Shown here in pieces: positions 39,448-49,089 of a stretch of DNA of 64,000 nucleotides. Origin of the DNA: Palauibacter sp022826685 (GTDB taxonomy: Bacteria > Gemmatimonadota > Gemmatimonadetes > Palauibacterales > Palauibacteraceae); assembly GCF_965221685.1 (NCBI RefSeq), contig NZ_OZ244907.1, one strand, 5' to 3'. The notes under the pieces are model-generated. The model ran no database searches and had not been told where the DNA came from. It was given only the letters and a program-made list of their open reading frames with translations. Every line of letters starts with the position of its first letter. Positions within the stretch are counted from its first letter, which is position 1. The position numbers were made by a program, and so were the translations under genes.

Positions 39448-42015
39448 ATGAACTCCGCATACCGTGCCCGTCTCCGCAGTTTTCTTCCGTTCGCCGCCGT
39501 GATCCTGCTCGCGGTGCCGCTCGCCGCGCAGGAGGCCGCCGAAGACCCGGCGAACTACCGCCTCGCGGCGCGCTTCGCGCCTTACAAGATCCAGGATCTC
39601 GTCTACTCCACCTCGGTCGATCCGCAGTGGATCGAGGGTTCGGAGTCCTTCTGGTACGAATGGGAGACCTCCGACGGCTCCTTCTACCACATCGTGGATC
39701 CGGTGGCCGGGACCAAGCGGCAGATCTTCGACAACGACCGCATCGCGGCCGAACTGACCCGCATCACGCGCGATCCCTGGGACGGCCAGCACCTCCCGAT
39801 CCGCGCGATCAAGTTCATCGACGCGAACACGCTCCAGTTCGAGGTCGAGTCGTCGCAGGATGAGGAAGAAGACGAGACCGAGTCCGAGATGGAGGAGCTG
39901 GACGAGGAGGAGGAAGAGGGCGAGCAGCAACGCCGGCGCGCGCGCAAGAAGGTGTTCCACTTCGAGTACGACGTGAACACGCGGGTGCTGCGGGAACTCG
40001 AGGACTGGGAGGCGCCCGACAATCATCCCTCATGGGCCAGCGTGTCCCCCGACGGCCAGACGGTCATCTTCGCCCGCGACCACAACCTCCACATGATGAG
40101 CGGGGACGACTACCAGCAGTTCCTCGAGGCGCGCCGCGGGAAGAGCGGGGACGAGGCGGACGAAGCGGAGGAGGGGATCGAGGTCGAGGAGACGCAGCTC
40201 ACGACGGACGGCGAAGAGCACTACAGCTACGCCGTGTTCGAGCGCGGAGACACGGACATCGAGCGGAAGGAGAACGCGGACGAGCGGAAGCGGGTGTCGA
40301 TCTCGTGGGCCCATGATTCACGCCGCTTCTCCCTCATCCGCCGCGACAGGCGGGAGGTGGGGAACCTCTGGGTCATCCACATGGTCGGCAACAAGCGGCC
40401 CGAGCTCGAATCCTACAAGTACGACATGCCGGGCGAGGAGACCGTGAGCCAGCCCGAGCTTCTCATCTACGACCTCCAGGACCGGAACATGGTCGAGGTC
40501 GCGATGCCGGAGGAGTGGAAGGACCACCGCCTCTTCACGACCTCCGCGCGCCAGTTCCGCTATCCGGACAGCGAGGAGCCGTTCCGCTCGCTGTGGCTCT
40601 CTCCCGGCTCGGACGAACTTCACTTCGTGAGGCAGAGTCGCGACCAGCACCGCGTGGACGTGATGGTGGCGGACGCCGCGACGGGCGCCGCGCGCGTGCT
40701 GTTCGAGGAGCGGCTCAACACCTACGTGGAGTTCCAGCGGCTCGAACTCCTCGAGTCCGGCGACATGCTTTGGTGGTCGGAGCGAGACGGCTGGGCGCAC
40801 CTGTACCGGTTCGCGCCGGACGGCACGCTTCGCAACCGCCTCACCGAGGGTCCGTGGTCCGTGCGCCAGGTGGTCGGGATCGACGAGTCGGCCGGCGTCG
40901 TCTACTTCCAGGCCAACGCGCGTGAGGAGGGCGAGGATCCGTACTACCAGCACGTGTACCGCGTGAACCTCGACGGCTCCGGGCTGACGCTCCTGAACCC
41001 CGGCGACTTCGATCACCGCGTCGAGATGGGGGAGTCGGACCGCTTCTTCGTCAGCAACTACTCGCGGGTCAACACCACTCCGGCGGCGGCGCTCCATGCG
41101 GCCAACGGCCGCCGGATCATGGACCTCGAGATGGCGGATTTCTCGAAGCTGGAGGAGGCGGGGTACGGGTTCCCCGAACCCTACACCGTGAAGGCGGACG
41201 ATGGAGTGACGGACCTGTACGGCGTGATCTACAAGCCGTTCGACTTCGATCCGGACAAGACGTATCCGATCGTCGCCTACGTATATCCCGGGCCGCAGAC
41301 GGAGTCCGTCGCGAAGTCGTTCTCGACGGCGCGCTACGAGACGGCGCTGGCCCAGTTCGGGATGATCGTGATCACGGTGGGGAACCGCGGCGGCCACCCG
41401 GCCCGCTCGAAGTGGTACCACAACTACGGCTACGGGAACCTCCGCGACTACGGACTGGCGGACAAGAAGACCGCGATCGAGCAACTCGCCGACCGGCACG
41501 ACTTCATCGACATCGACCGCGTGGGCATCTACGGGCACTCCGGCGGCGGCTTCATGTCGACGGCGGCGATGCTCGTCTACCCGGACTTCTTCAAGGTCGC
41601 GGTCTCCTCGTCCGGGAACCACAACAACGATGTGTACAACCAGAACTGGTCCGAGAAACACCACGGCGTGCGTGAAGTCGTCGACGACAGCGGGAACGTG
41701 ACGTTCGAGTACGAGATCGAGCGCAACTCCGACCTCGCCGCGAATCTGAAGGGGCACCTGCTGCTCACGACGGGGGACATCGACAACAACGTCCACCACG
41801 CGGGCACGCACCGCATGGCGGAGGCGCTGATCCGGGCCAACAAGCGCTTCGACTACTTCGTCTTCCCCGGCCAGCGGCACGGCTACGGGGACATGAGCGA
41901 CTACTGGTTCTGGCTGCGCGCGGAGTACTTCGTGAAGCACCTGCTGGGCGACACCCGCTGGAGCCCGGACATCACGCAGCTGAACGTGGAGCGGGAGCAG
42001 ACGGGCGGCCGCTGA
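39448..42015 (+). CDS. secreted S9-family (prolyl oligopeptidase / dipeptidyl-peptidase IV-like) peptidase
   Basis: An 855-residue protein with a signal peptide (about 1-28, ending PLAAQ). An N-terminal DPP-IV-type beta-propeller (about 60-560) is followed by an alpha/beta hydrolase domain. The catalytic Ser is in YGHSGGGFMSTAAML, the Asp in TTGDIDNNVHHAGT and the His in PGQRHGYGD, in the usual order. A charged insert lies at about residues 131-170: a run of Asp/Glu (DEEEDETESEMEEL, DEEEEEGE) followed by RRRARKK. Such proteins cleave peptides after proline or alanine in the periplasm. It ends at a strong terminator shared with the convergent M16 peptidase. Confidence 0.9.
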   Translation: MNSAYRARLRSFLPFAAVILLAVPLAAQEAAEDPANYRLAARFAPYKIQDLVYSTSVDPQWIEGSESFWYEWETSDGSFYHIVDPVAGTKRQIFDNDRIAAELTRITRDPWDGQHLPIRAIKFIDANTLQFEVESSQDEEEDETESEMEELDEEEEEGEQQRRRARKKVFHFEYDVNTRVLRELEDWEAPDNHPSWASVSPDGQTVIFARDHNLHMMSGDDYQQFLEARRGKSGDEADEAEEGIEVEETQLTTDGEEHYSYAVFERGDTDIERKENADERKRVSISWAHDSRRFSLIRRDRREVGNLWVIHMVGNKRPELESYKYDMPGEETVSQPELLIYDLQDRNMVEVAMPEEWKDHRLFTTSARQFRYPDSEEPFRSLWLSPGSDELHFVRQSRDQHRVDVMVADAATGAARVLFEERLNTYVEFQRLELLESGDMLWWSERDGWAHLYRFAPDGTLRNRLTEGPWSVRQVVGIDESAGVVYFQANAREEGEDPYYQHVYRVNLDGSGLTLLNPGDFDHRVEMGESDRFFVSNYSRVNTTPAAALHAANGRRIMDLEMADFSKLEEAGYGFPEPYTVKADDGVTDLYGVIYKPFDFDPDKTYPIVAYVYPGPQTESVAKSFSTARYETALAQFGMIVITVGNRGGHPARSKWYHNYGYGNLRDYGLADKKTAIEQLADRHDFIDIDRVGIYGHSGGGFMSTAAMLVYPDFFKVAVSSSGNHNNDVYNQNWSEKHHGVREVVDDSGNVTFEYEIERNSDLAANLKGHLLLTTGDIDNNVHHAGTHRMAEALIRANKRFDYFVFPGQRHGYGDMSDYWFWLRAEYFVKHLLGDTRWSPDITQLNVEREQTGGR

Positions 42016-42061
42016 TCCGGCCGCCCACCGCTCCCCGGCCCGCGAGCCCGGGCCGGGGAGC
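42003..42061. terminator. two adjacent hairpins between the convergent S9 and M16 peptidase genes
   Basis: The first is GGGCGGCC - GCTGATCC - GGCCGCCC (42003-42026), spanning the S9 stop codon. The second is GCTCCCCGGCCCG - CGAGCC - CGGGCCGGGGAGC (42030-42061), a perfect 13-bp stem. Being nearly symmetrical, the second can serve both strands. Confidence 0.7.
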
Positions 42062-42081
42062 CTGGCGGACTGTCCTTCCGG

Positions 42082-44835
42082 CTAAGGGACGAGCTTGTTC
42101 GCGAAGTCGCCGCCCCGGATGATCGTCAGCTTCGTCAGGTCGATGTGGCGCCGCATCGCGGCCACCACGTCGTCGGCGGTCAGCGCCTCGATCGCCGCCT
42201 CCTGCTCCGCCGTGAATGCGAGCGGGCGGTCCAGGAACAGACTGTTCGACAGCATGTTCGCGATGACGGCGTCGTTCGAGCGGGCGTTCTGCGCCTGGTC
42301 GAGGTATCCGCGCTTCGCGCCCTCGAATTCCTCTTCCGTGAACCCATCGGCCAGCGTGACGTCGAGGATGTCCGTGAACGACGCCACGACCTTGTCCGCG
42401 TTCTCCGGCGCGAAGATCGCGAATGCGATGAACTGCGCGTTGTCATCGATCGGGGGCGCACCGTAATTCGAGCCCACCCCGTACGACAGGCCTTCCTCCC
42501 CCCGAATCCTGCTGAACATCCTTGAGTTCATGCCGCCACCCAGGATGTGATTGCCGAGGAGCAGGGCGGGGTAATCGGGGTGATCGTCGCGCATCTGAAT
42601 CGTAAGGCCGGCGAACATCATGGCGTTCGCCTTGTCCGGCGTCTCGATGTCGAGGGTCAGCGGTGCGATCTCGCGGTACTGAACCGGCACGCGGGCGTAG
42701 GGTTCGCTCGCCGTCCAGTCGCCGAACAGTTCCTCGATCAGCGCGCGGATTTCCGCAGCGTCGAAGTCGCCGACGACGGACATGGTGCCGCCCTGCGCCC
42801 CGTAAAATCCCTCCCAGAACGCGCGCGCCTCGTCCACCGTCGCGGCCTCGAGGCGCCCGATCTGTTCCTCGAAGGTCGGCGAGTAGCGGGGATGATCCGC
42901 CGGATACTCGCTGAAATGGCGCTGGAACGCCTGGACCACGAGGGCCTGCGGCTCCGACATCTGCGACTCGATGCCGGCCAGTCGTTCCTCGCGCAGCAGT
43001 TCGAATTCGTCAGGGGTGAAGGCCGGCTGCCGGAGTATCTCGGCGCCGAGCCGGAGGACGGCCGGGAGATTCTCCCGCACAGTCGTGAACGATCCGGTCG
43101 CCGAAGTGGCACTTCCGCCCACGCCTCCCTGGGCCTTGAGGCGATCGAGTTCGTCGGAGATGTCCTGGCGGGACCGGTTCTCCGTCCCGCGCATCAGCAT
43201 GGAGCCCGCCATGGAGGCGGCGGTCGCCTTCCCCATGAGGGCGCTCTCCGTCCCGTGCCGCAGGGAGAAGCGCACGTTCACGGCGTCGCCGCGGTTCTCT
43301 TTCGCGAGAAAGGCCACTTTGAGGCCGTTGGGCAGTTCGAACCGCTCCGTCCGGGCCTCGATGTTCTCGATCGTGGGCTCGAACGCCTCTCCCTCGGCCA
43401 CCGCCTCGCGCCCCGTGTAGGAGGCGACGAGCGCACCGACGTCCGGTGGCGCGGGGATCTCGGCGCGGGCCGGGGTCTCGTCCGTCGGGTAGAAGTAGCC
43501 GATCGTCCGATTCGAAGGCTTCAGGTAGGCCTGCGCGACCTGGTGGACCGCTTCGGGCGTCACCCGCTCGAGGCGATCCCGGTGCAGGAAGAAGAGGCGC
43601 CAGTCGCCCATCGACGCCCATTCGCTGAGCTGAAGGGCGATCCCCTGGGGGTTGTTGAACGAGAGTTCGATGCCCGAGAGGAAGTCCGTCTTCGCCCGGT
43701 CGACCTCCTCTTCGGTGGGAGGTTCGTCGACGAGCGCCTGAATCGTGGCGAGCATGACGTCGGCGGCTTCGTCGAGCGAGTCGCCTTCGCGCACCTCCGT
43801 GCCGGCGAACAGAATGCCCGGCTCGCGCAACTGGAAGTTGCCGGCGAACGCGTTGGCCGCCAAACCCGGCTCGACGAGCGCCTGGTAGAGGCGCCCGGCC
43901 GGACGGGTGGTGAGGATGTGCGTCATCACGTCGACGGCGGCGAAGTGCTCGTGAGAGCCGGGCGGCATGTGATAGGCCGCCATCGCGAACTGGACGTCGC
44001 CGACGCGCCGCAGGGTGACGGTACGCTCGCCGTCCTGGGCGGGCTCGGCGGTGTATGTCTGGAATAGCTGGTTCGCCCCCGTGCGATCCGGTCGCGGGAG
44101 GGCACCGAACTTCTCGGCCACGAGTTCGAGCGCCCGGTCCGGGTCGAAGCGCCCGGCGACGACGAGGATCGCATTGTCCGGCTGGTAGTACTTCCGGTAG
44201 AAGGCCTGCAGCCGATCGATGGGCACGTTTTCGATGTCCGCGCGCGCGCCGATCGTGGAGTTCCCGTAGTTGTGCCAGTCGTAGGCGGCGGACAGCACTC
44301 GCTTTTGCAGCACGCCCCGCGGGCTGTTCTCCCCCGCTTCCCACTCGTTCCGGACAACCGTCATCTCGGAATCGAGGTCCTCCTGGGCGATGAACGAGTT
44401 CACCATGCGGTCGGCCTCGAGGTCGAGCGCCCACTCGAGGTTCTCGTCGGTGGCCGGGAACGTCTCGAAGTAATTCGTGCGGTCGAACCACGTCGTACCG
44501 TTCGGGAAGGCGCCGTGCTCGTCCAGCTCCTTCGGGATGTCCGGGTGGTTCGGGGTCCCCTTGAACACGAGGTGTTCGAGGAGATGGGCCATGCCCGTCT
44601 CGCCGTACCCTTCATGTCTCGAGCCGACGAGGTAGGTGATGTTCACCGTGATGCGCTGGTTGCTCTGGTCGGGGAAGAGCAGAAAGCGCAACCCGTTCTC
44701 GAGCTGATACTCCGTGATCCCCTCGACGCTTGCGACCTCGGTGACGCCCGCTGGAAGCTGGGCCTCGGCCGTACCCGGTACGGCCAGCACGGACACGAAC
44801 CCCGCTACCGCCGCAAACCTGCGTGTCGTTCTCAT
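42082..44835 (-). CDS. M16-family zinc metallopeptidase (two-domain)
   Basis: A 917-residue protein. A signal peptide (about 1-22, ending AEAQ) is followed by the inverzincin motif H-x-x-E-H in MAHLLEHLVFKGT with the distal Glu (RNEWEAGENSPRG). A second, inactive M16 half begins near LPNGLKVAFLAKENRGDAVNVRFSLRHG and lacks HxxEH. It is pitrilysin/PqqF-like in layout and probably periplasmic. The ATG at 44835 is preferred because GGAG lies 6 nt upstream; ATG 44847 lacks one. Peptide degradation is the expected role. It follows icd with an 11-nt gap. Confidence 0.9.
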   Translation of the reverse strand: MRTTRRFAAVAGFVSVLAVPGTAEAQLPAGVTEVASVEGITEYQLENGLRFLLFPDQSNQRITVNITYLVGSRHEGYGETGMAHLLEHLVFKGTPNHPDIPKELDEHGAFPNGTTWFDRTNYFETFPATDENLEWALDLEADRMVNSFIAQEDLDSEMTVVRNEWEAGENSPRGVLQKRVLSAAYDWHNYGNSTIGARADIENVPIDRLQAFYRKYYQPDNAILVVAGRFDPDRALELVAEKFGALPRPDRTGANQLFQTYTAEPAQDGERTVTLRRVGDVQFAMAAYHMPPGSHEHFAAVDVMTHILTTRPAGRLYQALVEPGLAANAFAGNFQLREPGILFAGTEVREGDSLDEAADVMLATIQALVDEPPTEEEVDRAKTDFLSGIELSFNNPQGIALQLSEWASMGDWRLFFLHRDRLERVTPEAVHQVAQAYLKPSNRTIGYFYPTDETPARAEIPAPPDVGALVASYTGREAVAEGEAFEPTIENIEARTERFELPNGLKVAFLAKENRGDAVNVRFSLRHGTESALMGKATAASMAGSMLMRGTENRSRQDISDELDRLKAQGGVGGSATSATGSFTTVRENLPAVLRLGAEILRQPAFTPDEFELLREERLAGIESQMSEPQALVVQAFQRHFSEYPADHPRYSPTFEEQIGRLEAATVDEARAFWEGFYGAQGGTMSVVGDFDAAEIRALIEELFGDWTASEPYARVPVQYREIAPLTLDIETPDKANAMMFAGLTIQMRDDHPDYPALLLGNHILGGGMNSRMFSRIRGEEGLSYGVGSNYGAPPIDDNAQFIAFAIFAPENADKVVASFTDILDVTLADGFTEEEFEGAKRGYLDQAQNARSNDAVIANMLSNSLFLDRPLAFTAEQEAAIEALTADDVVAAMRRHIDLTKLTIIRGGDFANKLVP

Positions 44836-44846
44836 CTCGTTCTCCA

Positions 44847-46097
44847 TCACATGTTGTCGATCATCGCCTGGCCGAACTCGCTGCAACCGAGGAGTGTCGC
44901 ACCATCCATCAGGCGCTCGAAGTCGTACGTCACCCGCTTCTCACTTATCGTTCCGCTCAAGGAGGATACAATAAGGTCGGCGGCTTCGTTCCATCCGATA
45001 TGCCGCAGCATCATCTCCCCGGAAAGAATGACGGATCCGGGGTTCACCTTGTCCTGTCCGGCGTACTTCGGCGCGGTGCCGTGCGTTGCCTCGAAGATCG
45101 CGTGGCCGGTCTCGTAGTTGATGTTCGCGCCGGGGGCGATGCCGATCCCGCCCACCTGTGCGGCGAGCGCGTCCGAAATGTAGTCCCCGTTCAGGTTCAT
45201 GGTCGCGATCACGTCGTACTCCGCGGGCCGCGTGAGGATCTGCTGCAGGAACGCGTCGGCGATCACATCCTTGACGACGATCCCGTCCGAGCTTCTGCAC
45301 CAGGGCCCGCCGCCGAACTCCCGGGCCCCGAACTCGTCCTTCGCGAGTTCGTAGCCCCAGTCGCGGAAACCGCCCTCGGTGAACTTCATGATGTTCCCCT
45401 TGTGGACCAGCGTGACGCTGCCGTATCCCCGGTCGCGGGCGTAGCGAATCGCGGCGCGGACGAGACGTTGCGTCCCTTCCCGCGAGATCGGCTTCACCCC
45501 GAAGGAACTGGTCTCCGGGAAACGGATCGTCGAGACGCCCATCTCGTCGCTCAGGAAGGCGCGCAGTCGGCGGGCCTCCTCGCTGCCGGCTTCCCACTCG
45601 ATGCCGGCGTAGATGTCCTCGGTGTTCTCGCGGAAGATCGTCATGTCGACGAGGTCCGGCTGTCGCACCGGCGACGGAACGCCCTCGAACCAGCGCACGG
45701 GGCGGACGCACGCGAACAGGTCGAGTTGCTGGCGCAGCGCCACGTTGAGCGACCGGATGCCGCCACCCACGGGCGTCGTGAGCGGTCCCTTGATCGCGAC
45801 CCGGTGATGCCGGATGGCGCGGAGCGTGTCCCCGGGAAGCCAGTCCCCGGTGCGATCGAACGCCTTCTGGCCGGCAAGGACCTCGAACCACGCGATCCGT
45901 CGCTCGCCGCCGTAGGCCTTCTCGACGGCCGCTTCGAAGACCGCGCTCGCGGCGCGCCAGATGTCGGGACCGATCCCGTCTCCTTCGATGAAGGGAATGA
46001 TCGGGCGGTCGGGCACGTCGAGGCTGTCGCCCGCCATGCGGATGGTTCCGCCGGAGGGCGTGCGCAGGGTGTCGTATGAGGGAGACGCGTCGGGCAT
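44847..46097 (-). CDS. icd: isocitrate dehydrogenase (NADP-type)
   Basis: A 416-residue TCA-cycle enzyme, the same length as the E. coli enzyme. Motifs in order: IPFIEGDGIGPDIW, IKGPLTTPVGGGIRSLNVALRQQLDLFACVRPVRWF (substrate loop), DMTIFRENTEDIYAGIEW, VTLVHKGNIMKFTEGGFRDWGYELA, DVIATMNLNGDYISDALAAQVGGIGIAPGANIN, and EATHGTAPKYAGQDKVNPGSVILSGEMMLRHIGW. The KYAGQDKVNP stretch is the NADP-specificity region. The ATG at 46097 is chosen; an upstream GTG at 46139 would give an unusual tail. It lies upstream of the M16 peptidase on the same strand. Confidence 0.95.
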   Translation of the reverse strand: MPDASPSYDTLRTPSGGTIRMAGDSLDVPDRPIIPFIEGDGIGPDIWRAASAVFEAAVEKAYGGERRIAWFEVLAGQKAFDRTGDWLPGDTLRAIRHHRVAIKGPLTTPVGGGIRSLNVALRQQLDLFACVRPVRWFEGVPSPVRQPDLVDMTIFRENTEDIYAGIEWEAGSEEARRLRAFLSDEMGVSTIRFPETSSFGVKPISREGTQRLVRAAIRYARDRGYGSVTLVHKGNIMKFTEGGFRDWGYELAKDEFGAREFGGGPWCRSSDGIVVKDVIADAFLQQILTRPAEYDVIATMNLNGDYISDALAAQVGGIGIAPGANINYETGHAIFEATHGTAPKYAGQDKVNPGSVILSGEMMLRHIGWNEAADLIVSSLSGTISEKRVTYDFERLMDGATLLGCSEFGQAMIDNM

Positions 46098-46204
46098 GGG
46101 GGTCTCTCGAACGGTTTCGGGGATCTTCCTTACGCTCACCGGGGATCGGCGCGGCGGGAGGGGAGAGTACGCACGCCCTTCACCGATGACAAACCATGCA
46201 GATT

Positions 46205-46229
46205 GTATACAGTCACATCGTATGTATAC
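46205..46229. promoter_or_regulatory. paired GTATAC motifs upstream of icd
   Basis: Two identical six-base palindromes GTATAC (46205-46210 and 46224-46229), 19 bp apart centre to centre, sit in an AT-rich patch of a 226-bp non-coding region. TTGTATAC resembles half-sites bound by GntR-type (FCD) regulators. Binding is speculative. The same patch may hold the icd promoter on the minus strand. Confidence 0.3.
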
Positions 46230-46323
46230 GCTCCACGCTCGTGAGGGATCTCATGTGGATTCTCACTGCAACGCCGCACGGGGGCCGAGCGGGGCGGTCC
46301 CCGTACGAACAACGCGCTGCCGG

Positions 46324-47346
46324 TCAGTGCCTTACGGGCACGATCTGCAGGCCCAGCACGAAGGTCAGGTCCGTCTCGAGCTGGGGCCCGTCGAGGTCGC
46401 GAACGAGGGGCAGGAGCACTTCGCCGGCGATCCGAAAGGCCCTGGCTTGAGGGATATAGAGGTTGAGGCTCAGTCCTCCCTCCACCACCGTGCCGGCACG
46501 AAGATCCGTTCGCGCCGTGGGGACCATGCCCGGGTTCACGCTCGGCGCCGCGTCCCTGCCGTCGATGTTGCCCGTCCGCGTGGCGACCAGGCGCACGCCG
46601 GCCGCAAGGTTGCGGCTCAGCACCCGCGCCCACCACGCCGTGCCCTGGACCCTGTTGCCGAGTGACCAGTCGCGGTCGTTCTTCCCCATGCGCATCACGG
46701 CGTTCCCCTGCGCTCCCCAGGACCAGTCGCCGGCCTGGCCCAGCCATGTGAGGCCGGGGCGCAGATCGAGGGTGCCGGAGCCGATCTGCATGGGATAGGG
46801 AAGCTGAACCTCCATCCCGTCGCTGATGGGGAGGACGTCCACCTGTTCGATCGATCCGGTCGGGAGGCCGACCATCGCGTTCAAATGGAGCGACTGGTTC
46901 GCCCAGTCGGCCAGGCCAATCATGGCGCCCACTTTGAGATCGCCCACGCCGCTCGATTCGGTCGTGAACGATCCGCCGTGGCTCGTGATGTGGTCCATCG
47001 AACTGGACGTGAAGGGGAGCATCGCCATGACCGTGATGCGATGGGACGGCGCGAACATGGCCCCGAACATGTGCATCGTCATGGGCATGCGCGTCGGCGT
47101 GATCATGAAACCGCCTCCAGGCGAAACGATGTCCGCGTCGGCGACGGGATCCGTGCCGATGCGGCTCCCTTCCATGGCCATCGTCATGTAGCGGTAGGAG
47201 AGCATCACCTCGCCCGCCTCGTGGCGGTGGTCGGCCATGACGCCGATGGGGGCGTGGCTGTCCGCGCGCGAGGCGTTCCACTGCGCGGCGACGGGTGCGG
47301 CAAGGGCCAGCAGCGCGAATGCGCCGGGTATCGTGCATTTCTTCAA
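46324..47346 (-). CDS. metal-resistance-associated outer-membrane/transporter-like beta protein
   Basis: A 340-residue product. The TTG start has GAGGAG 7 nt upstream and is followed by a signal peptide (KKCTIPGAFALLALAAPVAAQ). The mature part begins HAPIGVMADHRHEAGEVMLSYRYMTMAMEGSRIGTD and continues with methionine-rich strands (ITPTRMPMTMHMFGAMFAPSHRITVMAMLPFTSSSMDH). This pattern matches proteins annotated as transporter near copper-resistance genes. The methionine and histidine richness fits copper. The ending LTFVLGLQIVPVRH is barrel-like. It is the last gene of the sigma-factor series; metal specificity is inferred. Confidence 0.72.
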   Translation of the reverse strand: MKKCTIPGAFALLALAAPVAAQWNASRADSHAPIGVMADHRHEAGEVMLSYRYMTMAMEGSRIGTDPVADADIVSPGGGFMITPTRMPMTMHMFGAMFAPSHRITVMAMLPFTSSSMDHITSHGGSFTTESSGVGDLKVGAMIGLADWANQSLHLNAMVGLPTGSIEQVDVLPISDGMEVQLPYPMQIGSGTLDLRPGLTWLGQAGDWSWGAQGNAVMRMGKNDRDWSLGNRVQGTAWWARVLSRNLAAGVRLVATRTGNIDGRDAAPSVNPGMVPTARTDLRAGTVVEGGLSLNLYIPQARAFRIAGEVLLPLVRDLDGPQLETDLTFVLGLQIVPVRH

Positions 47347-47500
47347 GGTTCGACTCCTCGTTCGACAGGCGATGAGTCGCCGTTCGACGCCCGCCGCCTC
47401 GCAGGCGGCCGGGTCGATGCGGCGACGGGCCCGACGCACCCACCCCTTTTGACCGGGGGGTTCGGTTATCGGGCGTTTCGTACGGGTTTTTGTCGAGGAG

Positions 47501-47968
47501 TCAGGCGGGGGGCGGCTGTCCGAACGGTCGGAGGTAGGCGGCCGGGTCGGGTGCCGAGCGGACGAGGGGCCGCATCCCGCGCGGGGCCTGGCTTGTAGAG
47601 GTCGGATGTGCGGTTTGCAGGGCGGATCCCGCGATGGCCGGCCCGCAGCAGGTCAGGCATGTCGCGAGACAATCGCACGGTCCGCCCGAATGCGGGTGCG
47701 AGTTCGTGGTGGCGCCGGCACCATCGGCGTGAGAGTGCCCCGCGTGGCTGTCTGCGCGGGCGGTCTCCGCATGCGTGCCATGGAGTGTGGCGGTGTGGGG
47801 CGTCGACTCGTCGCCGTGCACCGCCTGGTGCTTCGGACAGGGTTGAAGGGGCGCGCCCGGCCCGATTCCGAGGAGGAAGGCCGCGATGACGGCCAGCGCG
47901 TCGAGCCGGCAGCGTACCGGTCCTCTCCGCATGCTCCAGGTCGGCTTTCTCGGGCGTGGGCGAGCCAT
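47501..47968 (-). CDS. His/Cys-rich secreted protein, probable metal binding
   Basis: A 155-residue product from an ATG that overlaps the PDZ gene stop by one base (TGATG). A signal peptide lies near residues 20-40 (ALAVIAAFLLGIGPGAPLQP). The mature segment is rich in His and Cys: CPKHQAVHGDESTPHTATLHG, then HAGHSHADG, and a cysteine cluster PCDCLATCLTCCGPA. The spacing resembles DUF2946-like or other copper-binding proteins, which I cannot confirm. Its neighbours (an OM protein rich in Met and an ECF sigma factor) favour a metal-stress role. Confidence 0.65.
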   Translation of the reverse strand: MARPRPRKPTWSMRRGPVRCRLDALAVIAAFLLGIGPGAPLQPCPKHQAVHGDESTPHTATLHGTHAETARADSHAGHSHADGAGATTNSHPHSGGPCDCLATCLTCCGPAIAGSALQTAHPTSTSQAPRGMRPLVRSAPDPAAYLRPFGQPPPA

Positions 47969-49089
47969 CAGCGGCTGGGCCAGACCCCGCTCATCTCCTG
48001 ACTTCCCCGGACCCATACGACGGTGGGACCCTGCTCGGCATCCGAGTCGAGCGCGGTGACGAGGTCCTCGAGTTCCCGGGTCGGACGGTCCGCCGCTCTC
48101 AGAAGAAGATCTCCCGCCCGGAGCCCGAGCCGGGCGGTGACCGTGCCCCGCGCGACCCGGAGGACGAGGAGGCCGTCGAGGCCGGCTCGGTCCGAAAAGT
48201 CGCGTACGGGCTCGAACTCTGCTCCCGCGAACGTGCGATGGAGGCGCACGGCGAGATCGGGCTCCGGCAGTGCCACCCGAGCGGCACGCGCCACGCGGCG
48301 CCGGAACTCCATCGCCGAGAGGCGTGCCCGCACGGCCCCGACGTTCTGGAGCGCCAGCGTGAAGTCCCGATAGGCCGATTCCGTCTCGCGCTGCAGGTCG
48401 CGGAGTATTTCAACGCGAACCGCCGGCAACTCCGACGCCGGACGGTCGCGCACGGGCAGCACGTTGAGGCGGCCGTCCACGACCCGCACCGCGAAGGGCT
48501 CCACCGCCACACCGGTCTCGTCCGTATCGCGGAACGCGAGGGCGAAGCCGGCGCGGTCGCGGTCGGTCGAGTCGCGCCCGGCGGAGTCCGTCAACCACAG
48601 GACGAACGTGCCACGCCTCGAGTTCCCGGCCGTCGCGACGATCGTCCGACGGCCCACCATCGGGATGTCGTCCGCATCCGGGGGCCGCGCGGCGGGGATG
48701 ACCTCCAGCGTGCGGTCCGTCCCGTCTCGCGTGACCTGCAGCCGTACCGGGACGCTCGGGCGGATCGATGCGAGCAGGTCGGGCAGATTGACGAGGGTGA
48801 TCGTCGTACCGTTCATCGCGGCGAGTCGATCGCCGACGAGGAGTCCCGCACGCGCCGCCGGCCCATCTTCCTGCATTTCACGCACCTGGATGACGAGCGT
48901 GCAGTTCTTCCAGTCGTCCGAAGTCTCCCAGCCGCAGTTATAGCGCTCGTCGACCCGAACCCCGATCCAGCCCGGAGCGTCGACCGCCGGGATCTCCTGC
49001 GCCGCAACGGGTGGGGGCGTGAGCGCAAGGACGCCCGCGGCGAGAACCGCCGCGATCGGGCGCGGAGACGGTGACACCGGCGCGGTCAC
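47968..49089 (-). CDS. secreted tandem PDZ-domain protein
   Basis: A 373-residue product. A signal peptide (about 1-31, ending VAAQ) is followed by PDZ domain 1 (about 40-130), with WIGVRVDERYN, GPAARAGLLVGDRLAAMNGTTI and LASIRPSVPVRLQVTRDG. A middle alpha/beta segment leads to a second PDZ near the C-terminus: GLLVLRVARGTVTARLGLRAGDLLLRAADRPTRELEDLVTAL. No protease triad is present, so it is a stand-alone PDZ protein, probably a periplasmic sensor or adaptor in the envelope-stress pathway of the preceding sigma factor. The GTG overlaps the anti-sigma stop by four bases. Confidence 0.82.
   Translation of the reverse strand: MTAPVSPSPRPIAAVLAAGVLALTPPPVAAQEIPAVDAPGWIGVRVDERYNCGWETSDDWKNCTLVIQVREMQEDGPAARAGLLVGDRLAAMNGTTITLVNLPDLLASIRPSVPVRLQVTRDGTDRTLEVIPAARPPDADDIPMVGRRTIVATAGNSRRGTFVLWLTDSAGRDSTDRDRAGFALAFRDTDETGVAVEPFAVRVVDGRLNVLPVRDRPASELPAVRVEILRDLQRETESAYRDFTLALQNVGAVRARLSAMEFRRRVARAARVALPEPDLAVRLHRTFAGAEFEPVRDFSDRAGLDGLLVLRVARGTVTARLGLRAGDLLLRAADRPTRELEDLVTALDSDAEQGPTVVWVRGSQEMSGVWPSR

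Noticed and set aside
47340..47365. GGTTCGACTCC, which resembles a tRNA T-loop
   Set aside because: No acceptor, D or anticodon stems can be drawn around it; it is the ribosome-binding region of the Met-rich outer-membrane protein.
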